From contig JALECJ010000001.1 in the NCBI GenBank assembly GCA_023515745.1, forward strand, positions 868,001 to 932,000: a DNA stretch of 64,000 nt, written 5' to 3'. This DNA is from Amoeboaphelidium protococcarum. Lineage: Eukaryota > Aphelidiomycota > Aphelidea. This document shows positions 34,392-47,010 of this stretch, piece by piece (position 1 is the stretch's first letter; each line of letters starts with the position of its first letter). The translations under genes and the position numbers were made by a program. The notes under the pieces are model-generated. The model was not told the origin of the DNA. It worked only from the letters and a program-made list of their open reading frames with translations, and ran no database searches.

Positions 34392-36965
34392 TCATTTGCG
34401 TTTAAACTGCTTTAGTTCTATCGGTGCCGGAAGTTGTGCGCGTATCATATCCCACGGACGCTCCACCATTACACTTTTCAGTTCACTTTTAGTTGATCCC
34501 ATATTCTGAACGTCAAAATATAGCAGATTGCTGAGATTGTGCTTCCAGCTAAAGCATTCTTCGTACAGATCTGATGAGATATCAGAGTTGCCGGTTTTAC
34601 GGATCATTTTAAAGATTTAATCAACACCAACGCGACAAATCCACTTATGCGAGTAGATATAGAGGCAATTACGCCCATTCTCTACTGACGAAAACGCTCC
34701 CACAATCTATTCTCTCCTTTTAATGAGCATCTTGTAGCTGTTTAAAACTTTATTCAACTCCACCATAGGCTTTCCCTTCTCTAAGTCAAAAAGATGGAAT
34801 TTATATAGACCATTTGATGTTCTTTAACTGAGCAGCATTCCATACTAACACAATTTAGAGTACTTGGTTGACGCCAGAGAGAAATTATAAGCACCGTCAA
34901 CACAACCATCTTATAAAAGAGAACTCACATGATCCCTCACTTTTGCAAGTTTTGAATAAGGTTTAGACTTGGTTATATCGTATATTTCTATCGCTTTTTT
35001 CAGCCCAATTCTAACTAAAAATCTATTTCCAATGACACTTGCACAACGAGAGCTACACATGACACTGCGTAACTCAGATTTAACAGAGCCATCTTATAAG
35101 CAAAGACAACTAGATTGACCATCTTGAGGGGTGATTATAATTCCGAGATTCTCCACAAAGAATGTCTTATCCACTTGGCTACTCACTGATTATTACCACA
35201 ATTTCTTCATGTAATATTGACCATTTTCAGAGTACAACTTGAACAGTATCACTTTATTTGTATAAGCAACGGCGATAAATTCCAATTACTCTGAGGCACA
35301 AGCATCGACAGGAGTTTAGTTTAATGTCAATTTACATACAAACTTGCAATCAGACTTTGTGGGCACAAAGCCAACGTCCTCGCCATGCTAATGCGCGACG
35401 CCCAATGAATACACTTGTATTTGTTAATCAATTAAAGAAATGAGCAAATTACTTTGAGCACTGAAGAACGTTTTGTATCTACCACTAGAAAATGACGCGA
35501 TTCTTGCAGGCTACACACAGGATTATATAAACTTTGATTGAGGACTATTAAGAATTGTGAGCATAGTATCAACACCACCACTGATAAACGCGTCGTAAAT
35601 AAGAGGATTCACACTATCCTTACCTGCTTGTGCAGTCAGTTTTCTCTTATTACCAGAATTACTGCTCATAGATGGGCTGAATAAGCGACCAGACACTTGC
35701 AACCATTCAACTGCATAAATGTCATGAGTGTGCAACTTTCTAGAGACCAATTTCTAATACGGCGTATTACCAGCACCATCAACATAGTTATATAGCGCAA
35801 TCTTACCATCCATGCCACAGCTTACAAAGGACTTTCTATCTAAAGCACTGGATAACGCGACAACTGCTCCGACATGAGCCTCAATCAAACTTTGCACCAG
35901 CGCACCCGTTACTAAATCCCATATTCTAATGTTGCCCATAGAGTCACCAGCGGCAAACAACTACTCATCTTCGTCACATTTCAGCTGGGTTAAGCATAAT
36001 ATAGCTGGAGAATGATGTTCACCTGCTCCATGGGATGATTGAGAAGCCAACTTGAACAGCTCAACCTGCCTCCCTTCAATGCCATCATACACTCTAATGA
36101 TACCATTATCACCGCCGACTAGAACGCGCCACTAAGAATCACTATCAGCATTTACATAATCGCGGGACTATTCACAACCAAGCGGAATAGTCATACTAGC
36201 CAAGCAAGTCAGCTGTTCATTGACAGGATCAAATGATCTCAAGTACTCAAAGGTGGGCAATCCCATCTCATTATACAAGGTCAAATCGTACGTGCGTATA
36301 TAACCATTCTAAAAGCCAGCAATTAAATACTTTTATGATGGTGATACTGCAAGCCCACATATTTCACCACCTGAATTTAAAATTACAGTTCTCTTTAGAG
36401 ATTTTATAGCGCCATCCTAAGAAGGAAGAGTAAACTCTGCAATCGAGCCATCTGAATACCCAACGAATAATCTCGCAATTATACGATTCATTATCACGAA
36501 TTATTACACCGCTGCACTATCACTTTGTTAAGCATCAACTTTGCAGTCATCTTCATTATCTTCATCAGCTTCGGAGTCAGTGGTAGTATCATGACCAACA
36601 CGCTAACCACCGTGCTATGCAGAGGAAAATGGCTAAAATTCCCACAATGACCAATGCAATGCGGTAATCTTCTTATTCTGATCTCCCTGTACGCGATAAC
36701 GACATACTCCACTAGTGCCATCGACCATAATATTTTTGCTATTATTATTCATCAGTTATCCATGAGACTCTGACGTTAATACAAAAGATTACTTGGTGCT
36801 GTCGACAGGTAACGCGCCAGAACCAAATAGCTGCCACAGCTCCAAATCTCCATTCTCACGCGCCACAGCAGTGATAGGAGGATAAGGATATCCATCCGGT
36901 GTACTTTTTATACACGCAATAGCAGAGGGTTGAATATTCAAAAATCTTACTCGATGAGTCTCCAT
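34392..36965 (-). CDS. UTP4: U3 snoRNP/t-UTP subunit Utp4 (cirhin), WD40 protein
   Basis: 857 aa, ATG 36965-36963 (METHRVRFLNIQPSAI, matching the Utp4 start HRVRFF), TGA 34394-34392. Multiple WD40 repeats: ARENGDLELW, AVSPSQKYLIAGF, LVGGDNGIIRVYD, FAAGDSMGNIRIWDL, LVTGALVQ, SGGVDTMLTI. The C-terminus SVMVERPWDMIRAQLPAPIE is typical of cirhin. Component of the t-UTP/UTPA complex of the small-subunit processome, needed for pre-18S rRNA transcription and processing in the nucleolus. Dozens of UAA/UAG Gln codons. It converges on the binding-protein gene 63 nt away. Confidence 0.9.
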
Positions 36966-37173
36966 TTGATGCGTAGTATATCACCAATATTACACAGATC
37001 AATCCAGTTTTCGGATAGTCCAAGAGAGTGAAATTTGATAATTTTTCGCCTTCGCTTTGACACTCACTTGGCTTCAAAGTGGAAAAGCACCGCCTGAAAT
37101 ATAATGAAAATTCAACAATTATTTAGATGAAACTACCTTTGATAAATTTCACCATGTTTAAATCAATGTTACT

Positions 37174-38631
37174 TCATTCATTTTAAATCAGTTCGAATTC
37201 TGCCTCTAGATTTTTTAACGGCCGCTGATTAGGATGATCGAAGTCTGTTAGCCCCAGTTTAGTGTACTTTTTATAAAACTCATCCAATCGATACTCCATT
37301 TGCGCATACCTTTTGGAGTAATTCTGCACGTATACATTGTCTACAAAGTCTGGATATTTACTGATGAGTTCAGAGAAATCATTAGCTTTGCGAACAAGCC
37401 TGGCTATTTCATTGCTCAATGCAGATTTTTTGTAAAGCTTCTTCGCGACGCCGTGAACAGAATGCCACAAATATGAGTACTTTTGATCGGCATCTTTAAG
37501 ACTAGTCACAATGATACTAATGATAGCAGGGATTCTCATTTCCACTACGCTTTTGAGTTTATCATCATACTAGAGGAAATCGGAATGAAGTCTTTTATAC
37601 TCGCTAGCGGCATCGTTATAGAGAGACGCCAAACGCCGCATCTCTGAAGCTCCTTCTTTCAACAAACTTCTCATATCAGGACTAGATGACAAAGTTTAAC
37701 GGACTCTGATTAGATACTCCTTAAAGCTCAGTAACGCATCATATAGCAGGACACTATCCTATCGAAGCTATAGAAATGCAGTGCCAGTATCTTCACCAGG
37801 TTGAGCTTGTTATAATCTCATGAGAGCACGTTCATATTAGCCATGATACTCCATCGCCTTACTTTTAGAACTTAAAGCTCCTTCCATTATCTAGTCAAGT
37901 AGAAGAATTTAGGTTTGCAAATCAGATTCCATTGTAGCCTCTTTTCTACTGGATTTTGGCCTGGCATGTTTACCTTCACTTTTAAAACCCTTTTTTCCAG
38001 CAATGGTCTTCTGTGTGCTTGGTTCAACGTCTTCACCGCTGTGCTCGCCATCTAGCTTATCTTATTACTAAGGTGTCTATAAAGAGCTCAGAAGAGCCAA
38101 TGACGTCGCTCGACTTTACTTAGTAGCCTGCTTATAAGCGCGATCCAATCTTACAGGTTACTTTGGTGTTAAGAATGGGCCAGCTTCAATCTCGGATCTC
38201 AGATCACGCGGTATCTCTTACCATTACGGCTCAGACTAATCGTAATAATCCCTAAACGACTAGCTAGGCTCTATTTACGCGTCATCACTCACTCTAAGAT
38301 GACTCAAACGCTTCTCCCACGCATTAAACGCTGGCTTTTAACTAATACTGGAAGAGCCTTAATCGCGATCACGTTGCGAAGATTACGCGCTATGCAATAC
38401 TTTAATGCCATGTCCTTGATCACTATTTCCACCCAGGATATCAGAATTTGGTGGTATAGCCTACATGGATGAAATTGCAACACCGTCATCATCATCGTCA
38501 TATCCTTCTCCATTCTTATCACCGCCCAATGTATCATAAAAATCGCCATCATCAGCAGCATCACGAGTGCCACCTGTTGATATTGCACGTATTACCAAGA
38601 ATATGCTCAGCAAGATAATTGCATTCTTCAT
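37174..38631 (-). CDS. secreted D-F-Y-D family protein 1
   Basis: 485 aa, ATG 38631-38629, TGA 37176-37174. Signal peptide KNAIILLSIFLVIRAIST, then an acidic N-terminal motif DDGDFYDTLGGDKNGEGYDD. A Ser/Gln-rich disordered middle has a basic patch (KKGFKSEGKHARPKSSRKE). A helical C-terminal domain of about 260 aa follows (LLSFKEYLIRVRQTL, LARLVRKAND, YAQMEYRLDEFYKKYTKLGL). It shares layout and motif with the next two genes upstream in transcription order. No known family. Reads as six or more fragments under the standard code. Confidence 0.8.
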
Positions 38632-38996
38632 ATTTACTATTACTTGATTAATCTGTCAGTACATTTATCTACAGAGAAATGATTAATACTCACGATATCA
38701 ATCGAGCATTCTGTAGCATTTCCCACGTGGTCCATCTACTCCGTGACTTAATCACCCTGCCAGTCCTAAGTAAAAATTCAAACGCCGACACTTTGATAGA
38801 GACATTAGGCATCTGCATTTGAAAATATTATAAGTAAACGCGTTTTTAGACTTTAAAAGTCAATTGAATGATCTATCTTCTCATTTTGAATGTAATATGA
38901 GCTTTACATGGCACAACAATGAAAAATACAACAGCTTATAACATGCTCTAAAATTTATTTTCTCTTCAGCTATTCAAATTCTCATGTTCCTCATTA
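38632..38996. other. intergenic spacer
   Basis: 365 nt between family genes 1 and 2, AT-rich, no ORF or repeat seen. Confidence 0.4.
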
Positions 38997-40400
38997 TCAC
39001 TGAGATCCCAACTGCGCCTTGCAGAGTTACATTCTCTCCTTGTAATCATAAAACAGTTCAGAGATCTAAGAATTAATGGCTTAGACTTCTTGAGATGGAT
39101 ATCTATTGGCGTAAACGTACGCATAAACCATATCTACCTTTTCGCGAGTACCAAACACGCTTTCGCTCGAACTCTCAAATCCCTCATCTTCGCACTGGAG
39201 CGACAGAACGTCCTCCAACAGGTCCAGAAGATGGCCAAACACCTCAACTTCAGAGCTTCTACCATAAGTTCTTACATCTTTAATTAACACTTTAAATAGT
39301 GCTTCTTATTGAGAGAACTCCTCTCTGAGCTGTAATCCTTGCTGATAGCTATCGGTCAACTCTTTATACTTTTCAGCAAATCCAGAGTATTGAGCATCGG
39401 TGGTTTGCAGAAACTTGACATTGATGCAATCCAGAGCACTTTCAAACAACTCAAATGCAGCATAAGCGTTGGCATAATGTACAGAGCCTTCCGACGCAAA
39501 AAGCACCATATTATACAGCATATCCAGCTTTTAACTAGGAACCATATTCTCTTTAGCGGAAAACACGTCAGCCAATAACTTTAGTTACATAACGTTGTCT
39601 TTGAAATCTTCATAAAATAGATTGAAATTCTCCTTGAGCTATATCATAGTTTGGACTTGGTACTTTAACTTTGACACTTGCTTTGCGTGCGCAGATTCTA
39701 GCTCATTAAGCTTCTGCTCTACCATTTTCTGATTTTATAGTTAAGCTTGAGCAAAGAGAGCGTCCAAGTCATCATCATCTTCGTCCAAGGCCTTGCCACT
39801 ATTCTAAGCATTAGACTTAGTAGCTGCTTTCTTACTTTTCTTCTTCTTTTTATTCTTGCTTTTTTAAGTGGACGACTTCTTGGTTGCTTAACTAGGAGTT
39901 TGATCATCGGGGATCGGGACATCGTCATCATTATCATCTAATGACGCGTTATTCTAAAGCTCTTCCGGTTACTCTCCAGCAAGCATAGATACATCCAATT
40001 AATACGGATTTGCATCACTAATATCAGGATAACCAATTCCGCGATCAATATCTGCAGGAATTAGATCACTCTACACAGTGTCGATATCGGCCTTAGTAGA
40101 ATCATCCACGTCGAAAGATTCGGACAATGTACGCTCATCGATACTTGCATCTGCATCATCATTGATTAACAGTTGACCATCACCAAAATTGCTAAACGCG
40201 TCATCATCTTCAGGTGGAGAAGAATATTTCAACGGGTTGGTGTTATCAAAATCGCCAAACTTTACGAATCGTGTACCATCTGCATGGCGGTCAATATCAA
40301 CACCAAGAGTATCATAAAAGTCATCAACAAAGCGCGTAGGAGCAGCAATTGTATCAGACACAGCGATAATCAAAAGGACCACTGCGTAAGATATCATCAT
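38997..40400 (-). CDS. secreted D-F-Y-D family protein 2
   Basis: 467 aa, ATG 40400-40398, TGA 38999-38997. Signal peptide MISYAVVLLIIAVSDTIAA; motif RFVDDFYDTLGVDIDRHADG; an acidic Asp-rich segment; a lysine-rich stretch (KSKNKKKKKSKKAA); and a helical C-terminal domain (KLNELESAHAKQVSKLKY, KLDMLYNMVLFASEGSVHY, YGRSSEVEVFGHLLDLLEDV). Paralogue of genes 1 and 3. Confidence 0.8.
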
Positions 40401-40688
40401 TGCTACTGCGTTGAACAATCAATCAACTTGGTGTCAAAATGGTAAAAGAATGAAAAAGCTGCCGTGCCCCTGAGGATAATTTAGATTTGAATTTCGCTTC
40501 ACGAGGAGAACTCCTGGATGTTTAAACTTAGATTGAGAAGTAATTCCCTCTAAAGTCAATTTAAGAAAGGTCTACGAGACAAGTAAGGTAAAAAGTCTAG
40601 TATCTAAAATTCTAATCTATAACCATCAGTTCAACTCTCTTATACCTTCCTATAATTGCCATTTCTATTTATGCAATGACGCGTAGTA

Positions 40689-42188
40689 TCAATGGATCAA
40701 AAGCATTATCTTTCTGTAACGTAGCTATGCAGAGACTCTAAACTTGCTGATAGAATCCGCCACATCATCATCTTCATCGCCAATGTAACTCAGAACTTGC
40801 AAAGCTCTATTAATTTCCATGCTTCTGTAATCAGTAAAATCCTAGTCTAAGCTCTAGTCTTTGATTTTAGCCTGAACATCTCTTTCAAAAGCCGAAAGTT
40901 TTAAATCCACAAATGACATGATAGCTGGCATGTTCTTTAATACGGCACCACAGAAGCGCTTATCGGTCTCTTGGAACTGCGCAACACGAGTCTCCATGTT
41001 AGAGACGACCTTCTACACTCTACCGTGCATGCTCTTTAACAGGTCGGTAATCTCTGTAAATTCTGGTGACGAGGACTCAAACTTTCCAACATATTAATCA
41101 ATCTCTCTCAATTTATGGAAAGCTACATCTCTCATTTACGCAAGTTGTGGAACCAATACTCGCAACTTGTTCAGAAAATATAAAACTCCAGCGAATGCCT
41201 CAATCTTGGAATCAATAGGGGTACCAGTTTACATCTAAGCCAGCGATCTGTATGGCGCAGACTTCAAAAGAGTTTTAAAAAGCTCCTCGAGTTCAATGAA
41301 CTTGGTTTCAGTCTCTACTATCTTGTCTTCAATGACAGTCTCAAGCTCGACTTTATATTACTTGAAGTGATAGAGTATTAAAGATTTCGCGGTCTTCTCC
41401 TGAATCTCTAATTGTTTAGCTCTCATCTGAGCACTCTCCTTAATAGCCTCTTCCAAAAGCGCGTCGTCATCTGCAGTACTACTAATAGCTTTCATTTATC
41501 CTTTGGACTTTTTCTACTTTTTAGATTTCGATTTCTTTGAAGACTATGAGCGACTACTAGTGCGTTATGAGATTTGAACTTCGCTAGATTTATCGCCACC
41601 AGCAATATTGTCAGTAGAGTCCTGACTGCCGGACAGAGGACCATATGGATTATTGCCGGTCAAAGATTCTACAGCACTATTGACTTAAGCCTTATGCAGA
41701 TTCCACTTGTAAGCTACTTCGGCGGCGGCCTCTTATAGTTGGTATTGAGACAAATCAACCAAATCTTGTTCAACGTATAAGTCATCCTAGGCTTCTGATT
41801 CATCAACAGCTTGCTCTGAGCGAGATGGATCAGTAACATCCTCAACAGCACTATCAATATGATGGTGAGAAAGGGAATAAAGCGTGTCCATCGCGATGCC
41901 ATCATCATCGTCTTCTGGCGCAATATCAGGCACGATATTATTACTGAGATACTCATTATCAGGCTTAAGATACTAGCGATCACCGCGCCTGATAATAGGA
42001 TTCTACTAATTGGCATCCAATAAAATGGTATCACCCTCAGACATTGATTTGATACCAAAATAATCATAGAAATCAGCATCGGCATCCTCATCCACAGCCT
42101 TCTGGTCAGATCCACGACCTGTCATGGGCTACGCGCGAAGAGAATCAAACAGAACTATAACGGCTAATACCTTCTACAAGAGCAACAT
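40689..42188 (-). CDS. secreted D-F-Y-D family protein 3
   Basis: 499 aa, ATG 42188-42186, TGA 40691-40689. Signal peptide LLLQKVLAVIVLFDSLRAQ; motif DADADFYDYFGIKSMSEG; long Asp/Ser-rich middle; lysine-rich patch (KKSKSKKQKKSKG); and a helical C-terminus with ETVIEDKIVETETKFIELEE and FAGVLYFLNKLRVLVPQL. Shares the order signal peptide, D-F-Y-D-x-(L/F)-G, acidic stretch, poly-Lys, helical domain with genes 1 and 2, indicating tandem duplication. Confidence 0.8.
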
Positions 42189-42608
42189 AAATAACTTTTA
42201 ATTGACACTCTTTGCCAATAATCAAATCTTATAACTTTTTTGATATAAGCAAGGCTAGAAAATTGTGAAATTTTAAAATCAGCTTCTCAAAGCCCCTGAA
42301 TCATGTCGAATCCACATTGTCTCTTGCAGATCAACCTGAATTCATATTGAAGCAACTTGAGACCAAATTTAAGACCGATCACGTATGAAGTACTAATAAT
42401 CTGTTAAGTTAAAGTGCAGTGATTGACCTCTAATCAAGAGAATGCTAGATTTCAAAAATCATACCAAAGAATGGCCCAATTTGGATCTAATCGATCATCA
42501 TTCCACCCGCCGTAAACTTTAACAAATGAGAAGCGTAATGAGAAATTTGTGAAAGTAATTAAAGTGTTACCGAAAATTAATTTTTATTTATTTTCACCAT
42601 CAAATTAT
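42189..42608. other. intergenic region
   Basis: 420 nt containing the 3' UTR of the Pro/Gly-rich gene and promoter of family gene 3. Nothing recognised. Confidence 0.4.
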
Positions 42609-44276
42609 TCAGAGAGCCATCATTAGTAGAGAAGTAAACGCTATGGAGAGCGCGGAGAGACCACCGGCGATCTTATTACCAGCACTGTTAGAATCAGAGT
42701 TGGACACTATGGAGCTACCAACATCATTCTCGTTCTTCTGTGGGATTGGAGTTTGAGTTGCCGCTGCGGCAGAGCTGGTGGTAGTTGATCTTATGGATGT
42801 GGTATTACTCATAGTTGAGTTTCCGCCACTCATCGTGGAATTCTTAAGACCACCAGTAGCATTATTCTATGAAGATGGACCCTTATTGCTGTCACCATAA
42901 TGCATTCCAGGAGGTGGATTGATGAGGACCGGAGTATACTATGAAGTATCGACTTCATCACAGAATGGTAGCTGCTCATACTACTTGGCCTCTTCGCTCT
43001 TTTCAGGCTCACACACACAGTTATCACCAGCAGGTGCAGAAGAACCGTATCCACCGTCACCACTGCCTGTTGAAGGACTAGATTGACCATAACCTCCGCT
43101 TGATGGAGATGCGCACTTGCAATTATTTCCACCAGTTGCAGGACTGGAGCTTCCATAGCCGCCACTTGGGCTCTTAGGAGATTAACCACCTGCAGGTGGC
43201 TGAGTTGCCGGAGAGGTACTAGGGGAAGGAGAAGGACCAGAGCTACCGTATCCACCAGATGGACTTTGACCAGCTGGTTTGGAGCCGGCAGGAGATGAAC
43301 TGCCATATCCACCTGAAGGACTTTCACCAGCTGGACTGGATCCACCATATCCACCACTTGGGCTTGCGCTCGGCTATGAACCAGCTGGAGCAGGAGATGG
43401 AGATTGACCACCGTAGGTAGGTGCGTTAGCAACAGGGGCAGCAGGTCCGCCGCTGGTAGAAGGAGAGGCTCCCTTTGGTGTTGCAGGGCTAGGTGCTGAA
43501 GTATCACCGCCATAAGAAGGAGTGTTCACAGCAGGAGAGCCAGATCCACCCTTTTGAGGAGCGTTGGTTGGAGGCAGGTCATAAAGAGTGACAGTGTTGG
43601 TACATGGCGCCTTACCAGTTTTGGAAGGTGCAGGCACAGGAAGGCCACCGGCTGGGCTCGAACCGGAAGGAGCCTTGGGTGTAGGCGCCTTGTCTCCGCC
43701 AGCGCTAGTCCCATTCTTTGAAGGAGCAGGCACGGGCATTGCCGGAGCAGGAGCAGGCTTTTCCGGTACATGCGTCTTTGAAGCCACCGAGTCAGATTCG
43801 CAAGGAGTCGTAGATGACGGCTTAGTCTGATCCGGCTTTACATCAGTAGGAGGCTTCATTGTGCTGTTACCAGGAGCAGCGGGTTGTGGTGCAGGCATAG
43901 GAGCCGGCTTTGGCGCCGCAGGCTATGGATGAGGAGTCTACTAGGCAGCTTTCTCGGACTCACAAGGAGTAGATTAAGCAGGCTTGGTAGAGTCAGCAGC
44001 AACTGGATGAGCAGGAGGAGCTGAAGCAGACTATGGAGAAGCTCCATTTGGAAGAGGAACATCATCCGGAAGCTTCATGCGGTGCTTTTCATCAGGAGCA
44101 GGGACAGGAGCCGCTGGTTATTAGCCACCAGCTGGTGCAGGATTTTAGGGAGCAGATTATCCGTAGCCAGGACTATTTTACGCGCCCTTGTCATGGCCTG
44201 TTCCCTCTACTAGCAGTGTGTTGAACTGAGAAGCCAACAAGATTAACGCGATTGATTAATATATTCCAAATTTCAT
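42609..44276 (-). CDS. Pro/Ser/Gly-rich secreted protein, probably GPI-anchored
   Basis: 555 aa, ATG 44276-44274, TGA 42611-42609. Signal peptide KFGIYQSIALILLASQF. The N-terminal half is Pro/Ala-rich (PAPMPAPQPAAPG), with paired STPCESE/STTPCESD repeats. The middle has at least six SPSGGYG(S/G)SSPAG-like repeats broken by Cys pairs (CKCASP, CVCEPE). The C-terminus is Ser/Thr/Asn-rich with NST sequons, and a terminal hydrophobic stretch (LSALSIAFTSLLMMAL) after small residues SAGNK looks like a GPI signal. Wall or surface mucin-like protein; heavy O-glycosylation expected. No family recognised. Confidence 0.8.
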
Positions 44277-44598
44277 TATTCCAGTAATAGACAGACTCTA
44301 AAGGCAATTATATAACTAAATTATTTTGTCAAGAATAAAGAAACAGATTTATTTTGATAGAGATAAAGAGATGTTACCAGCATGATAATGGCCATACTTG
44401 ATCAGTCGTTACACCGAACGAGGTTACATGTCCAATCAGCGGCGGCGCAATCGATGTATTTGTGATCTGCGGGCTTCAATTGGTCACACAGCCAAGATCA
44501 CAGTTAATTGGTGTAACAAGATCGATACCGGGGTCAATAGGCATGAAAGTCAAGTGATATCTGTCAATACGTGATCTATTACTGTTTCACATGCAACT
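44277..44598. other. intergenic spacer
   Basis: 322 nt; promoter side of the Pro/Gly-rich gene. No feature recognised. Confidence 0.35.
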
Positions 44599-44916
44599 TC
44601 ACGCATTCATCAAATTCATTACATCAGCGAGGTTCTATGTTACATCACGGAGAGATTTCTTGATCTAGCCATGTGCCATACGATGTCTTAAAGATTCGTT
44701 CCTCCTCTGGTCCTTCTTGACTACAATCCGCTTAGCTATAGCAGGTACGCGGAACTCTGTAAAGTCTTGATTTAGATCGTTTTTCAACTTTTCAAGTCCA
44801 GTCTTATTGTTATTATTACTTCGCCTCTATTTCTTAATGATGCTTTTATTCGCGCTGAGCGTTCGTCGTTCCTTATCAGCACTCTACCGTCCACTACTGA
44901 TTCTCTTAGCTTTCAT
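44599..44916 (-). CDS. small basic protein, unrecognised
   Basis: 105 aa, ATG 44916-44914, TGA 44601-44599, reading through three UAG Gln codons. Strongly basic N-terminus (KAKRISSGRQSADKERR, IIKKQRRSNNNNK), helical C-terminus (MAHGQIKKSLRDVTQNLADV). Size and charge would suit a nucleolar or ribosome-biogenesis factor, but no family match is evident. Confidence 0.55.
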
Positions 44917-45557
44917 CAATTAGAAAGGAGATATCGGTTGTTATAAAAATCCTTTTAGCAGTTTGAGATTGAAATTTAGTGATCTTTTAGCGAAAGGAAA
45001 TGACTGATCAATACGAAAAAAGATCAAATGAATGCGGTCATGAACTTAAGCTTTAGAAAAGAGCGACGATCGAATTACGATTTTGCATCTTGAAATTATG
45101 CAATGCTTCTGCCACTTTTCTAGATTGTATAATATACCTAATACAAAGATTTTGTAAAGTATCTAGTAATTCGACTCAGTCTAGAAAAGTTTATCGAATC
45201 AGCGCAGTTTTGGGCTGAACCGATTATTTTCTTAGCTCCGCATTTAGAAAGGCCGTATACGGTAGCAAGCGCCGTAGAAGTAAAGTTAATAGCTTCATAA
45301 TATTAAAAGCGTATAATGAGGTAAAACCAATAAACTATAATAAACCAATATGCTTTAAGTATTGATAAAACAAAATCAAAGGTCATAAGTGCGTGGATAT
45401 GCACTCTCAAATTCAAACGAATTCATCAGACGGAAGTCCCAGGATCGAATCACGTTCAATCTATTACGGAGTAGATTGCGCAGCATAGATAAAACTTTAA
45501 GCCAACTCTGTTGATTTTTTTTATTCTGTATATAACTAAAGTTAATTAGTAGTTGCA
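44917..45557. other. intergenic region
   Basis: 641 nt, AT-rich. A 60-codon minus-strand frame (45561-45376) overlaps the end of the SANT gene but has no supporting feature. Nothing else seen. Confidence 0.4.
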
Positions 45558-47010
45558 TCACGCGGTCAAGTATCCGCTTTGTTCACCTATGGGTTTCTAC
45601 TTAACACCCTACAGGAAGGAATGCATGGGCTGTAACCCTTGATTACTATTGACAAGTCCAGCTCTTTCGAGCCAGCACCTGGACAGCTCTATAGCGTCCG
45701 ACGTGTTCAAGCATCCTTCTCTCCTTCCTTTACAATTAAATATATGAATCTGACCCCCAGCACATTGTCCGCATAATACACATTAATTCACCAAGAAGTT
45801 ATAGTATTTGCACAGATTGGTAATATGGCTGAAGCTATCTGACAGGACTTCAATCTTTAGCTTGGTGAGGTCCTTTGACAACTTGCACTCACATAAAGCG
45901 GTGATACCTTTCTGCATTACTTGACTTAAGTCCTATATATCGATCTTCGTTATCAAAAGTACATTTCAACATACTTTGAGCGCAACTTGCTACATATTGC
46001 ACCATTTTCCAGTCATCATCCGGGGGAACTTCACCAGTTCATGCTATCGGTTTGACGGCATCCATGGACTTTGTTTCAGCCACGTGCTCTACAAAAAGAT
46101 TGTAGAACTATCCAGTCAAAGTTTTTCTCTAATTATCCGCAAGAATATTGGGGAATGAGAGAGCATGCAACCCTCGCAGTCCTGAGTCAGTGACACAATT
46201 TTACTTTGGAGAGCGCCCAGATACTGATGGAATGGATGACGTTTATGGAACCAAGATCTAAGCTGGCGACTTTAACTCGTGTATCTCACGAAGTTGTGAA
46301 ATAATTACTCGATCTTTTGCTTAAGTGGCCATAAGGTTTGATTGCACATTACTTGGCTGATTCGCAGGAGAAGAGGCGTTGTAATACTATGCAATAAACT
46401 GTTGTCTTTTATTGCAAAAATCATTAATCAGCTCCCGGTGTCTTTCTGGACTGCGGGGGTCAAGCGTAAAAGCGCTCCCGCTAATACCGGCATGAATCCA
46501 GCCACCCATCTGTTCCATTGGATGACCATCCTTCACCATCTTCTGGAGCACACTTCTAGCTTTATCTTTCAACTACTACGAGGAGAACTTGGCCAAATCA
46601 GGATAGTTGACATCCTTCAACATCTAAGCAAACTTATCAATCTTATTATAGTACTTGCAAAGGCCATGTTCCAATTGCCTCTCTTCTTCGGGAGTCCATT
46701 TATGACGGTTTGCACCAGTTTGAACAGCAAATGCAAGGAAGCGTAAACTTGATTTTGTTGTGCCTCAAAATAGCCTTTCAACTATTATGGGCACCTTAAT
46801 TGTAAGTGCCCACCTTATTACTTTCGTAAGAGAAGCGTACAAGATTTTTACTATTCAAAGTACGAACCATGACGAGTGGAAACACATATCTTATAATTGC
46901 TCTTTGTGTTCACCCTCTGCTTGCTGGTCGCGTCCTTTGTCATTCTGGGTTTGACGCGACGTCTCTCTCGCCCTTTCACTATTTCGCTTGATCTCCTGCT
47001 TTTACGCCAT
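45558..47010 (-). CDS. SANT/Myb-domain protein, multi-exon
   Basis: ATG 47010-47008 opens a basic/Gln-rich first exon (KQEIKRNSERARETSRQTQ). A large exon (about 46750-46084) carries a SANT/Myb repeat with KWTPEEERQLEHGLCKYY, VNYPDLAKF and QLKDKARSVLQKMV; that LKDKAR helix resembles telobox-type Myb domains. Two further introns restore the frame: 46044-46083 (40 nt; alternative donor gives 49 nt) and 45933-45974 (42 nt, GTATGT...ATATAG). The last exon encodes MQKGITALCECKL, CKYYNFLVNQCVLCGQCAGG and ends at TGA 45560-45558. The boundary between exons 1 and 2 (about 46760-46880) is not resolved. DNA-binding or chromatin role inferred. Confidence 0.55.

Noticed and set aside
36966-37173. MVKFIK start with GTAGTT donor as an upstream exon of UTP4
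   Set aside because: The conserved Utp4 start HRVRF is reached directly from ATG 36965; joining the upstream piece introduces a TGA.
43588-43830. Gly/Val-rich plus-strand ORF
   Set aside because: Antisense shadow of the Pro/Ala-rich surface protein.
45561-45790. Minus-strand hairpin GCTC-GAAA-GAGC within GTCCA...TGGAC as a possible structured RNA
   Set aside because: It lies in an open frame that continues the SANT gene's last exon; no conserved SRP, RNase P or snRNA motif matched.
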